NCBI RefSeq assembly: GCF_001044235.1
Contig: NZ_JYNL01000069.1
Location: 541,643 to 605,642 of the forward strand
Length of the DNA stretch: 64,000 nt
Direction of reading: 5' to 3'
DNA from: Mycolicibacterium chlorophenolicum
GTDB taxonomy: Bacteria; Actinomycetota; Actinomycetes; Mycobacteriales; Mycobacteriaceae
The first letter of the stretch is position 1. Each line of letters begins with the position of its first letter. Below the pieces are notes generated by a model. It ran no database searches, was not told the DNA's origin, and was given only the letters and a program-made list of their open reading frames with translations. Below, piece by piece: positions 50,776-59,283 of the stretch. The position numbers and the translations under genes are program-made.

Positions 50776-50806
50776 ACACTATTCCGCAGCGGATATGGCT
50801 CGTCAA
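50776..50806 (-). promoter_or_regulatory. Candidate promoter of the catabolic minus operon
   Basis: Minus-strand TTGACG (50801-50806) and TAGTGT (50776-50781) are separated by 19 bp. The expected start lies near 50769, about 40 nt before ATG 50729, placing operator 1 in the leader. The spacer is slightly long. Confidence 0.35.
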
Positions 50807-50823
50807 GGGTGTCTCGAGCGCTA

Positions 50824-50852
50824 TTGTCTGGACTACTTCGGCTTGCTAACGT
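50824..50852 (+). promoter_or_regulatory. Promoter with overlapping HutC-type operator 2
   Basis: TTGTCT (50824-50829), 17 bp, TAACGT (50847-50852), then 8 nt to ATG 50861. The -35 box is the left half of TTGTCTGGACTA (50824-50835), which matches operator 1 at 10 of 12 bases. Binding there would block RNA polymerase directly. Confidence 0.6.
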
Positions 50853-50860
50853 GCGGACGC

Positions 50861-52441
50861 ATGAACGCCCGGTACCCCGCGCAGCCGACGGCTGCGGCGC
50901 CCGGCTGGCAGGTCCGGCGTGTCACCGCACCCAGTCGGCTCTACGGCGCGAACGGCCTGCGCACCGGGCCCGACGGACGCGTGTACATCGCCCAGGTGAC
51001 GGGCAGTCAGATCAGCGCACTCGACGTCGCCACGGGCGCGGTGCACACCGTCAGCGCCCTGGGCGGTGACATCGTCGCGCCCGACGACGTGGCCTTCGGC
51101 GATGACGGGACGCTGTACGCGACCGAGGTGATGGACGGCCGGGTCAGCGCCCGTGACCCCGGCGGGCGGACCCGGGTGCTGCGCGACGATCTGCCGTGCG
51201 CCAACGGCATCACCGTGCACCGGGGCCGGTTGTTCGTCGGGGAATGCCGCGACGGCGGCCGACTGATGGAACTCCCCCTCGACGGTGGCCTGCCCCGGGT
51301 CCTGCTCGACGAACTGCCGTCCCCCAACGCGATGGAGGTGGGCCCGGACGGCCTGCTGTACTACCCGCTGATGACCGCCAACGAGATCTGGCGGGTGGAC
51401 CCGGAGGGCGGTGAGCCGCAACGCGTCGCCGCCGGCCTCGGGGTGCCGGACGCGGTGAAGTTCGATGCCGAGGGCTTGCTGGTGTCCACGCAGGTGGCCA
51501 CCGGTGAGGTGCTGCGCATCGATCCGCGTACCGGCGCGACGACCGTGCTGGCGCAGCTGTCGCCGGGCCTCGACAATCTCACCTTCGTCGACGGGCGGCT
51601 GTTGGTGTCGAACTTCACCGGCGAGATCACCGAGATCGGCCCGGACGGAACACCATCGACCGTGCTGCCGGGCGGGCTGAACTGGCCGCTCGACCTCACC
51701 GTCGCCGGCGGCCGCCTTCACGTCGCCGACGGCACCTACTTCTACGCCGTGAGCCCCTCGGGGGCGCTGGAGACGGTCGGCATGCTGTTCTCCCCCGGAT
51801 ACCCCGGCTTCCTGCGCGGGGTCACCGCCGTCGGCGCCGACGAGTTCGTCGTCACCACCTCTGGTGGGCAGGTCGCCCGATACCGGCCCGGAGCGGGTGA
51901 GACCGATTATCTGGCAACCGGATTCGATCAGCTCTACGGTGTGGCCGTCGACGCCCACGGCGGCGTCGTGGTCGCCGAACTGGGCACCGGCCGGGTGCAT
52001 CGTCTGCACGGCGGCGCGGTCGAGACGATCGCGACCGGTCTGCGTGATCCGGTCGGCATCGCGTTCGACACCGACGGCGCACCGCTGGTCGCCGAGTCCG
52101 GGGCGGGCCGCGTCGTGCGGCTCACCTCCGGCGGCACGGAGGTCGTCGTCGACGGCCTGCACCGCCCGCAGGGCATCGCGGTGCGGGACAACCGGATCTA
52201 TGTCGTCGACGCCGGCGCCAAAGAGCTCGTCGAGGTCGATCTCGGCACCGCGGCGCGCACACCGATCGCGACAGGCCTGCCCGTCGGGCCACCCCTGGGA
52301 GTCCAGCCCAAACCGCTGCGGGGCATGCCCCCGTTCTCCGGGCCCCAGGGACCGTTCGCGGGGATCGCCGCGGCGCCGGACGGCACGCTCTACGTCTCGG
52401 CTGACGGCGACGGCAGCGTGCTGGCGGTGATGCACGCATGA
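50861..52441 (+). CDS. Beta-propeller SMP-30/gluconolactonase-like protein
   Basis: A 526-aa cytoplasmic protein built from repeated propeller blades with patterns such as GPDGRVYIAQ, DDGTLYATEV, NGITVHRGRLFVGE and PDGLLYYP. It covers about ten to twelve blade-like units, so it may form two propellers. The SMP-30/strictosidine-synthase superfamily includes lactonases. Opposite a Baeyer-Villiger enzyme, lactone hydrolysis is a sensible role. A leaderless start at ATG 50861 is supported by the promoter. The stop overlaps the GntR start (ATGA). Confidence 0.8.
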   Translation: MNARYPAQPTAAAPGWQVRRVTAPSRLYGANGLRTGPDGRVYIAQVTGSQISALDVATGAVHTVSALGGDIVAPDDVAFGDDGTLYATEVMDGRVSARDPGGRTRVLRDDLPCANGITVHRGRLFVGECRDGGRLMELPLDGGLPRVLLDELPSPNAMEVGPDGLLYYPLMTANEIWRVDPEGGEPQRVAAGLGVPDAVKFDAEGLLVSTQVATGEVLRIDPRTGATTVLAQLSPGLDNLTFVDGRLLVSNFTGEITEIGPDGTPSTVLPGGLNWPLDLTVAGGRLHVADGTYFYAVSPSGALETVGMLFSPGYPGFLRGVTAVGADEFVVTTSGGQVARYRPGAGETDYLATGFDQLYGVAVDAHGGVVVAELGTGRVHRLHGGAVETIATGLRDPVGIAFDTDGAPLVAESGAGRVVRLTSGGTEVVVDGLHRPQGIAVRDNRIYVVDAGAKELVEVDLGTAARTPIATGLPVGPPLGVQPKPLRGMPPFSGPQGPFAGIAAAPDGTLYVSADGDGSVLAVMHA

Positions 52442-53181
52442 CCGCGACCGCCGGTGACCACCGCTACCTGCAGGTGGCGCGCACTCTGCGCAAGGAGATC
52501 GTCGACGGGGTGTTCCCGGTGGGCTCACACCTGCCCACCGAACACGAACTCTGCGAGCGGTTCGCGGTGAGCCGCTACACCGTTCGGGAGGCGCTGCGAC
52601 GATTGCGCGAGGACAACCTGGTGTCCTCGCGGCCCCGGGCGGGCACGCTCGTGGTGCCCCGGCCGGGCACCAGCTCCTACGCCCAGGACGTGATGTCGAT
52701 CGACGATCTGCTGGCCTTCGCGCAGGGCGCCCGGTTCGCGATCGAGACCAACGCCATGCTCACCGTCGACGACGAGATCGCCGCCCGGGCCGGGCTGGCG
52801 AGCGGCACGGAATGGCTTGTGGTGACCGGATATCGGCGCGTCGACGAGCACAGCGCGCCCCTCTGCCGCACCGAGTACTACATCAACCGCAGCTTCGCCG
52901 CGGTGGGCCGGTTGCTGCAGCACCACGGCGGCCCCATCTTCCCGTTGATCGAGGACCTGTTCGGCGTCAGCGTGGTGGAGGTGCACCAGCAGATCTGCGC
53001 GGTCGTGCTGTCCGCCGACCTGGCCGGACCACTCGCGGTCGACGCCGGCTCGGCCGCGCTGCAGATGCAGCGCACCTACACCACCTCCGACGGCGAGACC
53101 GCACAGGTGACCGTCAACACCCACCCGTCGGCCCGGTTCCGGCACTCGATGACGATGCGCAGGGTGCGGGACACCCCGTGA
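52438..53181 (+). CDS. GntR-family regulator, HutC (UTRA) subfamily
   Basis: A 247-aa regulator. The N-terminal winged HTH (about 8-75) has the signature VGSHLPTEHELCERFAVSRYTVREALRRL. The C-terminal UTRA-type ligand domain (about 90-240) has EWLVVTGYRRVDEHSAPLCRTEYYIN. Such proteins usually repress nearby catabolic genes until a pathway compound binds. The two matching palindromes in the divergent promoter region are the likely targets. It is coupled to both neighbours by ATGA and GTGA overlaps. Confidence 0.93.
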   Translation: MTATAGDHRYLQVARTLRKEIVDGVFPVGSHLPTEHELCERFAVSRYTVREALRRLREDNLVSSRPRAGTLVVPRPGTSSYAQDVMSIDDLLAFAQGARFAIETNAMLTVDDEIAARAGLASGTEWLVVTGYRRVDEHSAPLCRTEYYINRSFAAVGRLLQHHGGPIFPLIEDLFGVSVVEVHQQICAVVLSADLAGPLAVDAGSAALQMQRTYTTSDGETAQVTVNTHPSARFRHSMTMRRVRDTP

Positions 53182-54680
53182 GCCCGACGCTGGCCGACTG
53201 TCTGCGCGACGCGGCACGCCGCACGCCCGACCGCATCCTGATCCGCGGCGAGGGACGCACCGTCAGCTGTGCCGAGTTGCTGCAGCAGGCAACCGCTCTG
53301 GCGCATGCGCTCGTCGGCCGCATGCCCGCGGGCAGCGTGGTGTCGTTCATGGTGCCGAACTGGCCCGAGGCGGCCGTGATCTACCTCGGCGCCACCCTGG
53401 CGGGCATGGTGGCCAATCCGATCCTGCCGTCACTGCGCGACCACGAGCTGTCCTATCTGCTGTCCGACTGCGACAGCCGCGCGGTGTTCGTCCCGGATCG
53501 CTTCGCGGGGCACGACTACGTCGCGATGCTCGAGAGGGTCAGCGCGCAGCTGGCCTCGCCGCCGGAGGTCGTGGTGGTGCGCGGCGACCCGGGCTCGCAC
53601 ACCGCGTTGCCCGAGCTGCTCGACGAATCCGCCGCCGGCACCCTGCCGACGCTGCATCCGCACGCCACCCGGATGATCCTCTACACCTCCGGCACCACCG
53701 GTCGACCGAAAGGTGTTCTGCACAGCCATGACTCGATTCACGCGCTGATCACCCAGCTCGGCACCCACTGGCGGATCGAGCCCGGGGACACCTTCCTGGT
53801 GCCGTCCCCGGTCGCCCACATCGGCGGATCGATCTACGCCTTCGAGTGCCCGCTGCTGCTGGGCACCCAGGCGGTACTCATGCCCCGCTGGGACGCCGAC
53901 GCCGCCGTGGCCCTGATGCTCGAACACCGGTGCACCCACATGGCGGGCGCCACCCCGTTCCTCGACGGGATCCTCGCAGCAGCAGAGCGGGCGGGCACCC
54001 GCCTGCCCGACCTCAAGGTGTTCATCTGCGGCGGCGCGTCCGTACCGCCGTCACTGATCCGCCGCGCCGCTGGATACTTCGACAAGGCTGCGGTGAGCAG
54101 GGTGTACGGGTCGACGGAGGTGCCGGTGACGACCGTGGGGTCCCTCGACGACGCCGACCGCGCCGCCGACACCGACGGCCGTCCCGGCATCGCCGACGTC
54201 GTGCTCGTCGACGGCGAGATCCGGGCCCGCGGCCCGCAGATGCTGACCGGATACCTGCACGCCGAGGACAACCGCGAATCCTTCGACGACGCAGGCTATT
54301 TCCGCACCGGTGACCTCGGCCGCTGGACCCAGGACGGCTACCTGGTGGTGACGGGACGCCGCAAGGACGTCATCATCCGCAACGGCGAGAACATCTCGCC
54401 CACGGAGATCGAAGACCTCCTCATCACCCACCCGCAGGTCGCCGAGATCGCGGTCGTGGGGGTGCCCGACGGCCGGACCGGTGAACGCGCCTGCGCGGTG
54501 ATCGTGCCGGAGGGCCACGCCCACCCCGACGTCGGCACCCTGCGCGAGTTCCTGACCGGTCGCGGCGTGGCGACATTCAAGGCGCCCGAACAGGTGGTGC
54601 TCGTCGAGCAGCTGCCCAGAAACGACGCGGGCAAGGTGCTCAAGCACCGCATCAGGGCTGCGCTGACCGAGGAGGCGTGA
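53178..54680 (+). CDS. AMP-forming acyl-CoA synthetase (1)
   Basis: A 500-aa ANL-superfamily ligase. The P-loop-like YTSGTTGRPKGVLHSH, the YGSTEVP motif, FRTGDLGRWTQDGYLVVTGRRKDVIIRNGENISPTEIE and the terminal catalytic Lys in NDAGKVLKH are all intact. It activates a carboxylic acid to acyl-CoA in two steps. In this locus the substrate may be the starting acid or a ring-opening product. GTG 53178 overlaps the regulator stop. Confidence 0.95.
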   Translation: MSPTLADCLRDAARRTPDRILIRGEGRTVSCAELLQQATALAHALVGRMPAGSVVSFMVPNWPEAAVIYLGATLAGMVANPILPSLRDHELSYLLSDCDSRAVFVPDRFAGHDYVAMLERVSAQLASPPEVVVVRGDPGSHTALPELLDESAAGTLPTLHPHATRMILYTSGTTGRPKGVLHSHDSIHALITQLGTHWRIEPGDTFLVPSPVAHIGGSIYAFECPLLLGTQAVLMPRWDADAAVALMLEHRCTHMAGATPFLDGILAAAERAGTRLPDLKVFICGGASVPPSLIRRAAGYFDKAAVSRVYGSTEVPVTTVGSLDDADRAADTDGRPGIADVVLVDGEIRARGPQMLTGYLHAEDNRESFDDAGYFRTGDLGRWTQDGYLVVTGRRKDVIIRNGENISPTEIEDLLITHPQVAEIAVVGVPDGRTGERACAVIVPEGHAHPDVGTLREFLTGRGVATFKAPEQVVLVEQLPRNDAGKVLKHRIRAALTEEA

Positions 54681-54681
54681 C

Positions 54682-55452
54682 ATGCAGGTGGCCATCGTCA
54701 CCGGCGCCAGCAGTGGCATCGGCTTCGCCTGTGCGACAACGCTTGCCGAGCAGGGCATGGCGGTGCTGGGCACCGGACGGGATCCGGACCGGCTCGCCGA
54801 GTTGGAGAACACCGTGGGCTCGGACCGCATCGCGACCGTGGCCGTCGACCTGACCGACGACGACGCGCCGCAGCGGATCGTCGGGGCCGCGCTGCAGCGG
54901 TGGGGCCGCATCGACTTCCTGATCAACAACGCCGGCATCGGCAGCCCGAAACCGCTGCACGAGACCGATGACGAGACGCTGGACCGCTTCCTGGCCGTCA
55001 TGCTGCGCGCACCGTTCCGGCTCGCCCGCGACGCGATCGCGCACATGGGGCCGGGCTCGGCGATCATCAACATCACCTCGACGTTCGCCGTGGTGGGCGG
55101 ACTGCGCGGCGGGGCCTACTCAGCCGCCAAGGGCGGGCTGACGGCGCTGACCACCCATATCGCCTGCCAGTACGGCGCGCTCGGAATCCGTTGCAACGCC
55201 GTGGCTCCCGGCGTCACGCTCACCCCCATGGTCGCCGCGCGGCTCGACGACGAGCGGTTCCGCAAGATCAACACCGAGATGACACCGCACCAGCGGCTCG
55301 GCCGCGTGGAGGACGTCGCGGCCACCGTGGCGTTCCTGTGCTCCGACGGTGGCAGCTTCATCAACGGGCAGACGATCGTGGTCGACGGCGGATGGAGCTC
55401 GACGAAGTACCTGTCCGACGTGGCGCTCAACTCGCGGTGGATCTCCCCGTGA
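54682..55452 (+). CDS. Short-chain dehydrogenase/reductase between the two acyl-CoA ligases
   Basis: A 256-aa classical SDR with TGASSGIGFACATTLAEQG, NNAGIG, ITSTFAV and YSAAK. The C-terminal VVDGGWSSTKYLSD is typical. It lies one base after one ligase gene and overlaps the next by 4 bp (GTGA), so it belongs to the plus arm of the catabolic locus. It probably oxidises a hydroxyl on the substrate or acyl-CoA. Confidence 0.92.
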   Translation: MQVAIVTGASSGIGFACATTLAEQGMAVLGTGRDPDRLAELENTVGSDRIATVAVDLTDDDAPQRIVGAALQRWGRIDFLINNAGIGSPKPLHETDDETLDRFLAVMLRAPFRLARDAIAHMGPGSAIINITSTFAVVGGLRGGAYSAAKGGLTALTTHIACQYGALGIRCNAVAPGVTLTPMVAARLDDERFRKINTEMTPHQRLGRVEDVAATVAFLCSDGGSFINGQTIVVDGGWSSTKYLSDVALNSRWISP

Positions 55453-56930
55453 ACCTGTTCTCGCTGCTGGATCAGACCGCGGCGCGGCACGGTGACCGCG
55501 GCGCGGTCCATCTCGGTGAACAGCAGGTGCACACCTGGGCGCAGCTGCGCGAGCGTGCGCTGCGGATCGCGACGACGCTGCACGGCCTCGGACCGGGTGC
55601 GCGCATCGCGGTGGCCAGCGAGAACCGACCGGAGATCATCGAGGTGATGTTCGCGACCTGGGCCGCCGAAGCGGTCCTGGTACCGGTCAACGCCAAGCTG
55701 CACCCCCGCGAGATCGAGCAGATCCTCGTCGACGCCGGCGCCGCCCTGGTCTTCGCCTCGCCGTCGATCGCCGCGCAGCTGGCACCCGTGACCGGTGTCC
55801 CGATCGAGATCCTCGACGGGCCGCAGTACCGATCGCGCTGCACCGCGGCGCCGGCCGCCGCACCCCGGAACACCGATCCGACCTGCCTGGCATGGCTGTT
55901 CTACACAAGCGGCACCACCGGACGGTCCAAGGGCGCGATGCTCTCCCACCGCAATCTGATGGCCATGACGGTGGCGCACCTGGCCGACTTCGACTCCCCC
56001 GATGACCACAGCAGCCTCGTCCACGGAGCACCGATGTCCCACGGCTCGGGGCTGTACGTCGCGCCGTACGTCGCGCGCGGCGCCCGGCAGGTGGTGCCCG
56101 CATCGGGGGCATTCGACCCGACTGAGTTCCTCGACCTGTGCGCCACCCACCCCGGCTGCAGCGCGTTCCTGGCGCCCACGATGGTCGCCCGGTTGGTGCA
56201 GACCGGCCGGGACCGGCCCGCCCACCTGCGCACGATCGTCTACGGGGGCGGCCCGATGTACGTCGAGGACCTCAAGAAGGCGATGGCCGCCTTCGGGCCG
56301 GTCTTCGTCCAGCTTTACGGGCAGGGCGAGGCACCGATGACGATCACCGGACTGCGCCGGGCCGACCACCTCGGCGAACACGGGTGGGCCCCGGACGCCG
56401 TGCTGGGGTCGGTCGGATACGCCCGCTCAGGTGTCGACGTCGCCGTGCTCGACGCCGGCGGGCGACCCGCCGCCGTCGGCGAGGTGGGCGAGATCGTCTG
56501 CCGCGGGGACGTGGTGATGGCCGGCTACTGGAACAACCCCGCGGCGACCGAGGCCACGCTGCGCGACGGCTGGCTGCGTACCGGCGACATGGGTTCCTTC
56601 GACGCCGCCGGCAACCTGACGCTGCGAGACCGGTCGAAGGACGTGGTGATCAGCGGCGGCAGCAACATCTATCCCCGCGAGGTGGAGGAGGTCCTGCTCG
56701 AGCATCCGGACGTGGTCGAGGCGGGCGTCGTCGGAGCGCCCGATCCGGAGTGGGGCGAGATCGTGGTGGCGTTCATCGTCGGGCAGGCGCCGCCCGCCGA
56801 GCTGGACGCCCTCCTGCTCGACCGCATCGCGAGGTTCAAACGGCCCAAGCGGTACCTGTATCTCGACGAGCTGCCCAAGAACAGCTACGGCAAGGTGCTC
56901 AAACGCGAGTTACGCGCGCGACTGGATTGA
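55449..56930 (+). CDS. AMP-forming acyl-CoA synthetase (2)
   Basis: A 493-aa ANL ligase with YTSGTTGRSKGAMLSHRN, YGQGEAPM, RTGDMGSFDAAGNLTLRDRSKDVVISGGSNIYPREVE and the terminal catalytic Lys in NSYGKVLKREL. Its acid substrate probably differs from that of ligase 1, as the acyl pocket region is dissimilar. It is the last gene of the plus arm. A DUF6131 gene follows after 76 bp. Confidence 0.95.
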   Translation: MNLFSLLDQTAARHGDRGAVHLGEQQVHTWAQLRERALRIATTLHGLGPGARIAVASENRPEIIEVMFATWAAEAVLVPVNAKLHPREIEQILVDAGAALVFASPSIAAQLAPVTGVPIEILDGPQYRSRCTAAPAAAPRNTDPTCLAWLFYTSGTTGRSKGAMLSHRNLMAMTVAHLADFDSPDDHSSLVHGAPMSHGSGLYVAPYVARGARQVVPASGAFDPTEFLDLCATHPGCSAFLAPTMVARLVQTGRDRPAHLRTIVYGGGPMYVEDLKKAMAAFGPVFVQLYGQGEAPMTITGLRRADHLGEHGWAPDAVLGSVGYARSGVDVAVLDAGGRPAAVGEVGEIVCRGDVVMAGYWNNPAATEATLRDGWLRTGDMGSFDAAGNLTLRDRSKDVVISGGSNIYPREVEEVLLEHPDVVEAGVVGAPDPEWGEIVVAFIVGQAPPAELDALLLDRIARFKRPKRYLYLDELPKNSYGKVLKRELRARLD

Positions 56931-57006
56931 TCGGTTTGGTTTTGACGGAATGGGTAATTCCTGCACCGAAGACGAACGCTCCTACATCTGAAGATCGGAA
57001 CTGATC

Positions 57007-57162
57007 ATGATTGTGCTCGGCATCATCCTCCTGTTGATCGGCTACTTCACCAGCCTGTCGATCCTCTACACGATCGGTGCAATCCTGGTGGTGGTCGGAG
57101 TCGTGCTGTGGATCCTCGGTGCGGTGGGCCGCCCGGTCGGTGGTCGAAAAGTCTGGTTCTGA
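57007..57162 (+). CDS. DUF6131-type small hydrophobic membrane protein (51 aa)
   Basis: A 51-aa protein of two hydrophobic helices (about 2-16 and 19-42) with Ile/Leu/Gly repeats and a conserved Arg-rich tail ending VGGRKVWF. It matches the small DUF6131 proteins common in mycobacteria. GGTTT (56933-56937) and GGGTA (56952-56956) upstream resemble SigF elements, but the 14-bp spacer is short. Function unknown. A GGCCGA/TCGGCC hairpin follows near 57165. Confidence 0.75.
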   Translation: MIVLGIILLLIGYFTSLSILYTIGAILVVVGVVLWILGAVGRPVGGRKVWF

Positions 57163-57222
57163 CCGGCCGACACGTTCGGCCAAAGCCCCCGGTGCCGCCA
57201 GGTTGTGCGGCATCGTTGATCC

Positions 57223-57639
57223 ATGACACAGAAGGTTCCCAGCCCTAAAGAGATCAGAGCGGCTGCGCAGGCAGCGGCCGATGCCGCCCAGACGGTGGCA
57301 TCGACCGCCCTGCGCATTCCGCCTGCCTCCATCCAGCTCGCGGCCGAGATGCCGGACCTGATCGAGAATCTCGCGACCGCAACCCAGCGACTCAATGCCG
57401 TGATCGATCGCGCCGAGCGCTACCTCGCGCTCGCCGACCCGATGCTGCGCACGATGGATGCGCTGCTCCCCCAACTCGAAGCGTTGGTCGCGACCGGCAA
57501 CGACGTCTACCGCACGGTGTCCTCGATGCCGGGTGTGTCGACGCTGGGCCGGTTCACCAACCGCGGCGCAGGTGAACCTCCCCGCGAGGAGAAGCCGACC
57601 CGGCGACGGTCGTCCCGGCCGAAGCCTCAGTCGACGTAG
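57223..57639 (+). CDS. Conserved hypothetical protein, helical with basic tail
   Basis: A 138-aa soluble protein, predicted mostly helical (AAAQAAADAAQTVASTALRIP, LIENLATATQRLNAVIDRAERYLALADPML), with a Lys/Arg-rich C-terminal tail (KPTRRRSSRPKP). I recognise no domain. The pattern suggests a coiled or bundle protein that may bind nucleic acid or the envelope through its tail. It overlaps the convergent SDR gene by 13 bp. Confidence 0.65.
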   Translation: MTQKVPSPKEIRAAAQAAADAAQTVASTALRIPPASIQLAAEMPDLIENLATATQRLNAVIDRAERYLALADPMLRTMDALLPQLEALVATGNDVYRTVSSMPGVSTLGRFTNRGAGEPPREEKPTRRRSSRPKPQST

Positions 57640-58355
57640 CCGGATCCGCCGACGTAGACGGTGGTGCCGTCCGGCGGTGGCGCGTCGACCGCCGCGACGA
57701 TCGCGGCGGCGAACTCTTCCACGCTCGGCAACGGCCCGTCCGCCCGCCGCGCCGCGACCCCGTCGCGGTCACCGCGCTCGAGCAGACGCAGCATGACGCT
57801 CCCCTCCAGCAGATCCCCCGAAACCACCACCAGATCAACATCTTCGGCTGCCAGTTCGGCACGCAGCGCGTGTTCGCCCGCGTGCTTGCTCTCGGCGACC
57901 GGCGCGTAACCGGCGATCGGAACCGGCATCCGACCGAAGAAGTGCGCCGGGTGGCTCGTGACGAAGACGACGAGCCCTTTCCCCGACATCGACGCGACGG
58001 CGCGGCGGGCCACCGCGAGCTGTGCGTCGCGGTTGAGCCGCATCGCGTAGCCGGGCTCGGCGTGGCGCTCCAGCCCTCCGGACGCGTTGAGTATCAAGAC
58101 ATCCAGCCCGCCCAGCCGCTCGTCGATGTCGTCGAACATCGCGGCCACGGCGGGTTCGTCGCACAGATCCGCCCGCACCGCCGTCGCGTCGGCACCCGCG
58201 GCACGCACACCGTCGACGACCTCGGCGGCACGTCGCTCCTTCTCCCGGTAGTTCACGACGAGGTGCCGCCCGGGGCGGGCGAGCAGGCGGGCGACCTCCG
58301 CGCCGACGCCACGGGACGCGCCGGTGATCAGGACGACCTGGGGCCGGTCAGCCAT
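57627..58355 (-). CDS. Atypical SDR of the E1-ACP-KAS III operon
   Basis: A 242-aa SDR-fold protein with TGASRGVGAEVARLLARPGRHLVVNYREK and LNASGG in place of NNAGG. The catalytic region reads VTSHPAHFFGRMP..., then Tyr-Ala-Pro-Val-Ala-Glu-Ser-Lys. The usual Tyr-x3-Lys is thus Tyr-x6-Lys, with SKHAGE. It probably reduces a keto product of the KAS III enzyme, though altered chemistry is possible. It is last in the operon, overlapping the KAS III gene by 8 bp. Confidence 0.82.
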   Translation of the reverse strand: MADRPQVVLITGASRGVGAEVARLLARPGRHLVVNYREKERRAAEVVDGVRAAGADATAVRADLCDEPAVAAMFDDIDERLGGLDVLILNASGGLERHAEPGYAMRLNRDAQLAVARRAVASMSGKGLVVFVTSHPAHFFGRMPVPIAGYAPVAESKHAGEHALRAELAAEDVDLVVVSGDLLEGSVMLRLLERGDRDGVAARRADGPLPSVEEFAAAIVAAVDAPPPDGTTVYVGGSGYVD

Positions 58356-59283
58356 GCGGGGTGCCGGTGAGGTCGTAGTCGACCATCACGCCGCCCCACG
58401 CCTCCCCCGCGCCGTAGGCGACGAGCAACGCCCTGCCGGCCGCCGGGATCGTGCCCTCGGCCAGCGACGCGCCCAGCGCCAACGGAATCGAGGCCGCCGA
58501 GGTGTTGCCGAAGTTCTCGACACAGTCCACGAACACGGCCGAGCCGATGTCCGCCTCGTCGCGCACCCGCTGCAGGATCCGCGAGTTGGCCTGGTGTCCG
58601 ATCACGATCGAGGGTTCGACGTCGTTCTCGCGCAGGATCTTCGCGGTCTCGGTCATGGTCCGGACGGCGCGGTGGTAGACCCGGATGCCGTCGAGCACGA
58701 TGCCCTTGCCGATCTGTCCACGCATCAGGTCGGCGCCGGCGCCGTCCGACCCGGCGTGCCAGCGGTGCTTGCGGAACTCCGGCCGCGGTTGCAGGAGCAC
58801 CGCCGCGGCGCCGTCCCCGAACAGGGGTCCGGTGTTGCGGTCGGTCTTGTCGAGCATCCGTGACATCGCCTCGACGCAGCAGACGATCACCCCGGCGCCG
58901 TCGCCGGCGTCGCACAGCGACAGCCCCGAGATCAGCCCGTAGATGAAACCGCTGCAGGCCGCCGACATGTCGAAAGCCAGGATGTCGTTGGGCAGGCCGG
59001 CCTTGGTCGCCACCCGCTGCGCGATACCGGGCACGGCGCCACCGGCGGAGCTGCTCACCACCAGCAGCGCGGAGATCCTGCCCTCCCCGTGGCGGGCGAC
59101 CAGCGGGGCGCACACCCGGGCGGCCACCTCGTCGAGCGGTTCCGATTCGTCCATCCACCAGCGCGCACCCACCCCCGTGCGGCGGCGGATCCACTCGTCG
59201 GTGAGTCCGATGGCATCGAAGTACGCGTTGGGGACGTGTTCTCCGCTTGTCTCCGTGACGATGTCGACGATGCCGGCGTTCAC
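58348..59283 (-). CDS. 3-oxoacyl-ACP synthase III (FabH-like)
   Basis: A 311-aa KAS III. DEWIRRRTGVGARWW is the N-terminal signature. The complete catalytic triad is Cys110 (DMSAACSGF), His230 (IGHQANSRI) and Asn260 (ENFGNTSAAS). It condenses an acyl starter with a malonyl-ACP or transfers an acyl group. GTG 59283 overlaps the ACP stop (GTGA), tying it to its carrier. It lies in an operon with E1 alpha/beta and a lipoyl protein, so the starter acyl may derive from a 2-oxoacid. Confidence 0.93.
   Translation of the reverse strand: MNAGIVDIVTETSGEHVPNAYFDAIGLTDEWIRRRTGVGARWWMDESEPLDEVAARVCAPLVARHGEGRISALLVVSSSAGGAVPGIAQRVATKAGLPNDILAFDMSAACSGFIYGLISGLSLCDAGDGAGVIVCCVEAMSRMLDKTDRNTGPLFGDGAAAVLLQPRPEFRKHRWHAGSDGAGADLMRGQIGKGIVLDGIRVYHRAVRTMTETAKILRENDVEPSIVIGHQANSRILQRVRDEADIGSAVFVDCVENFGNTSAASIPLALGASLAEGTIPAAGRALLVAYGAGEAWGGVMVDYDLTGTPHG

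Noticed and set aside
51859..52082. Minus-strand Arg-rich frames within the propeller gene
   Set aside because: Antisense shadows with no start signal or family match; the propeller blades on the plus strand are regular.
56933..56956. SigF promoter (GGTTT ... GGGTA) before the DUF6131 gene
   Set aside because: The spacer is 14 bp, shorter than the usual 15-17, so I do not list it as a feature.
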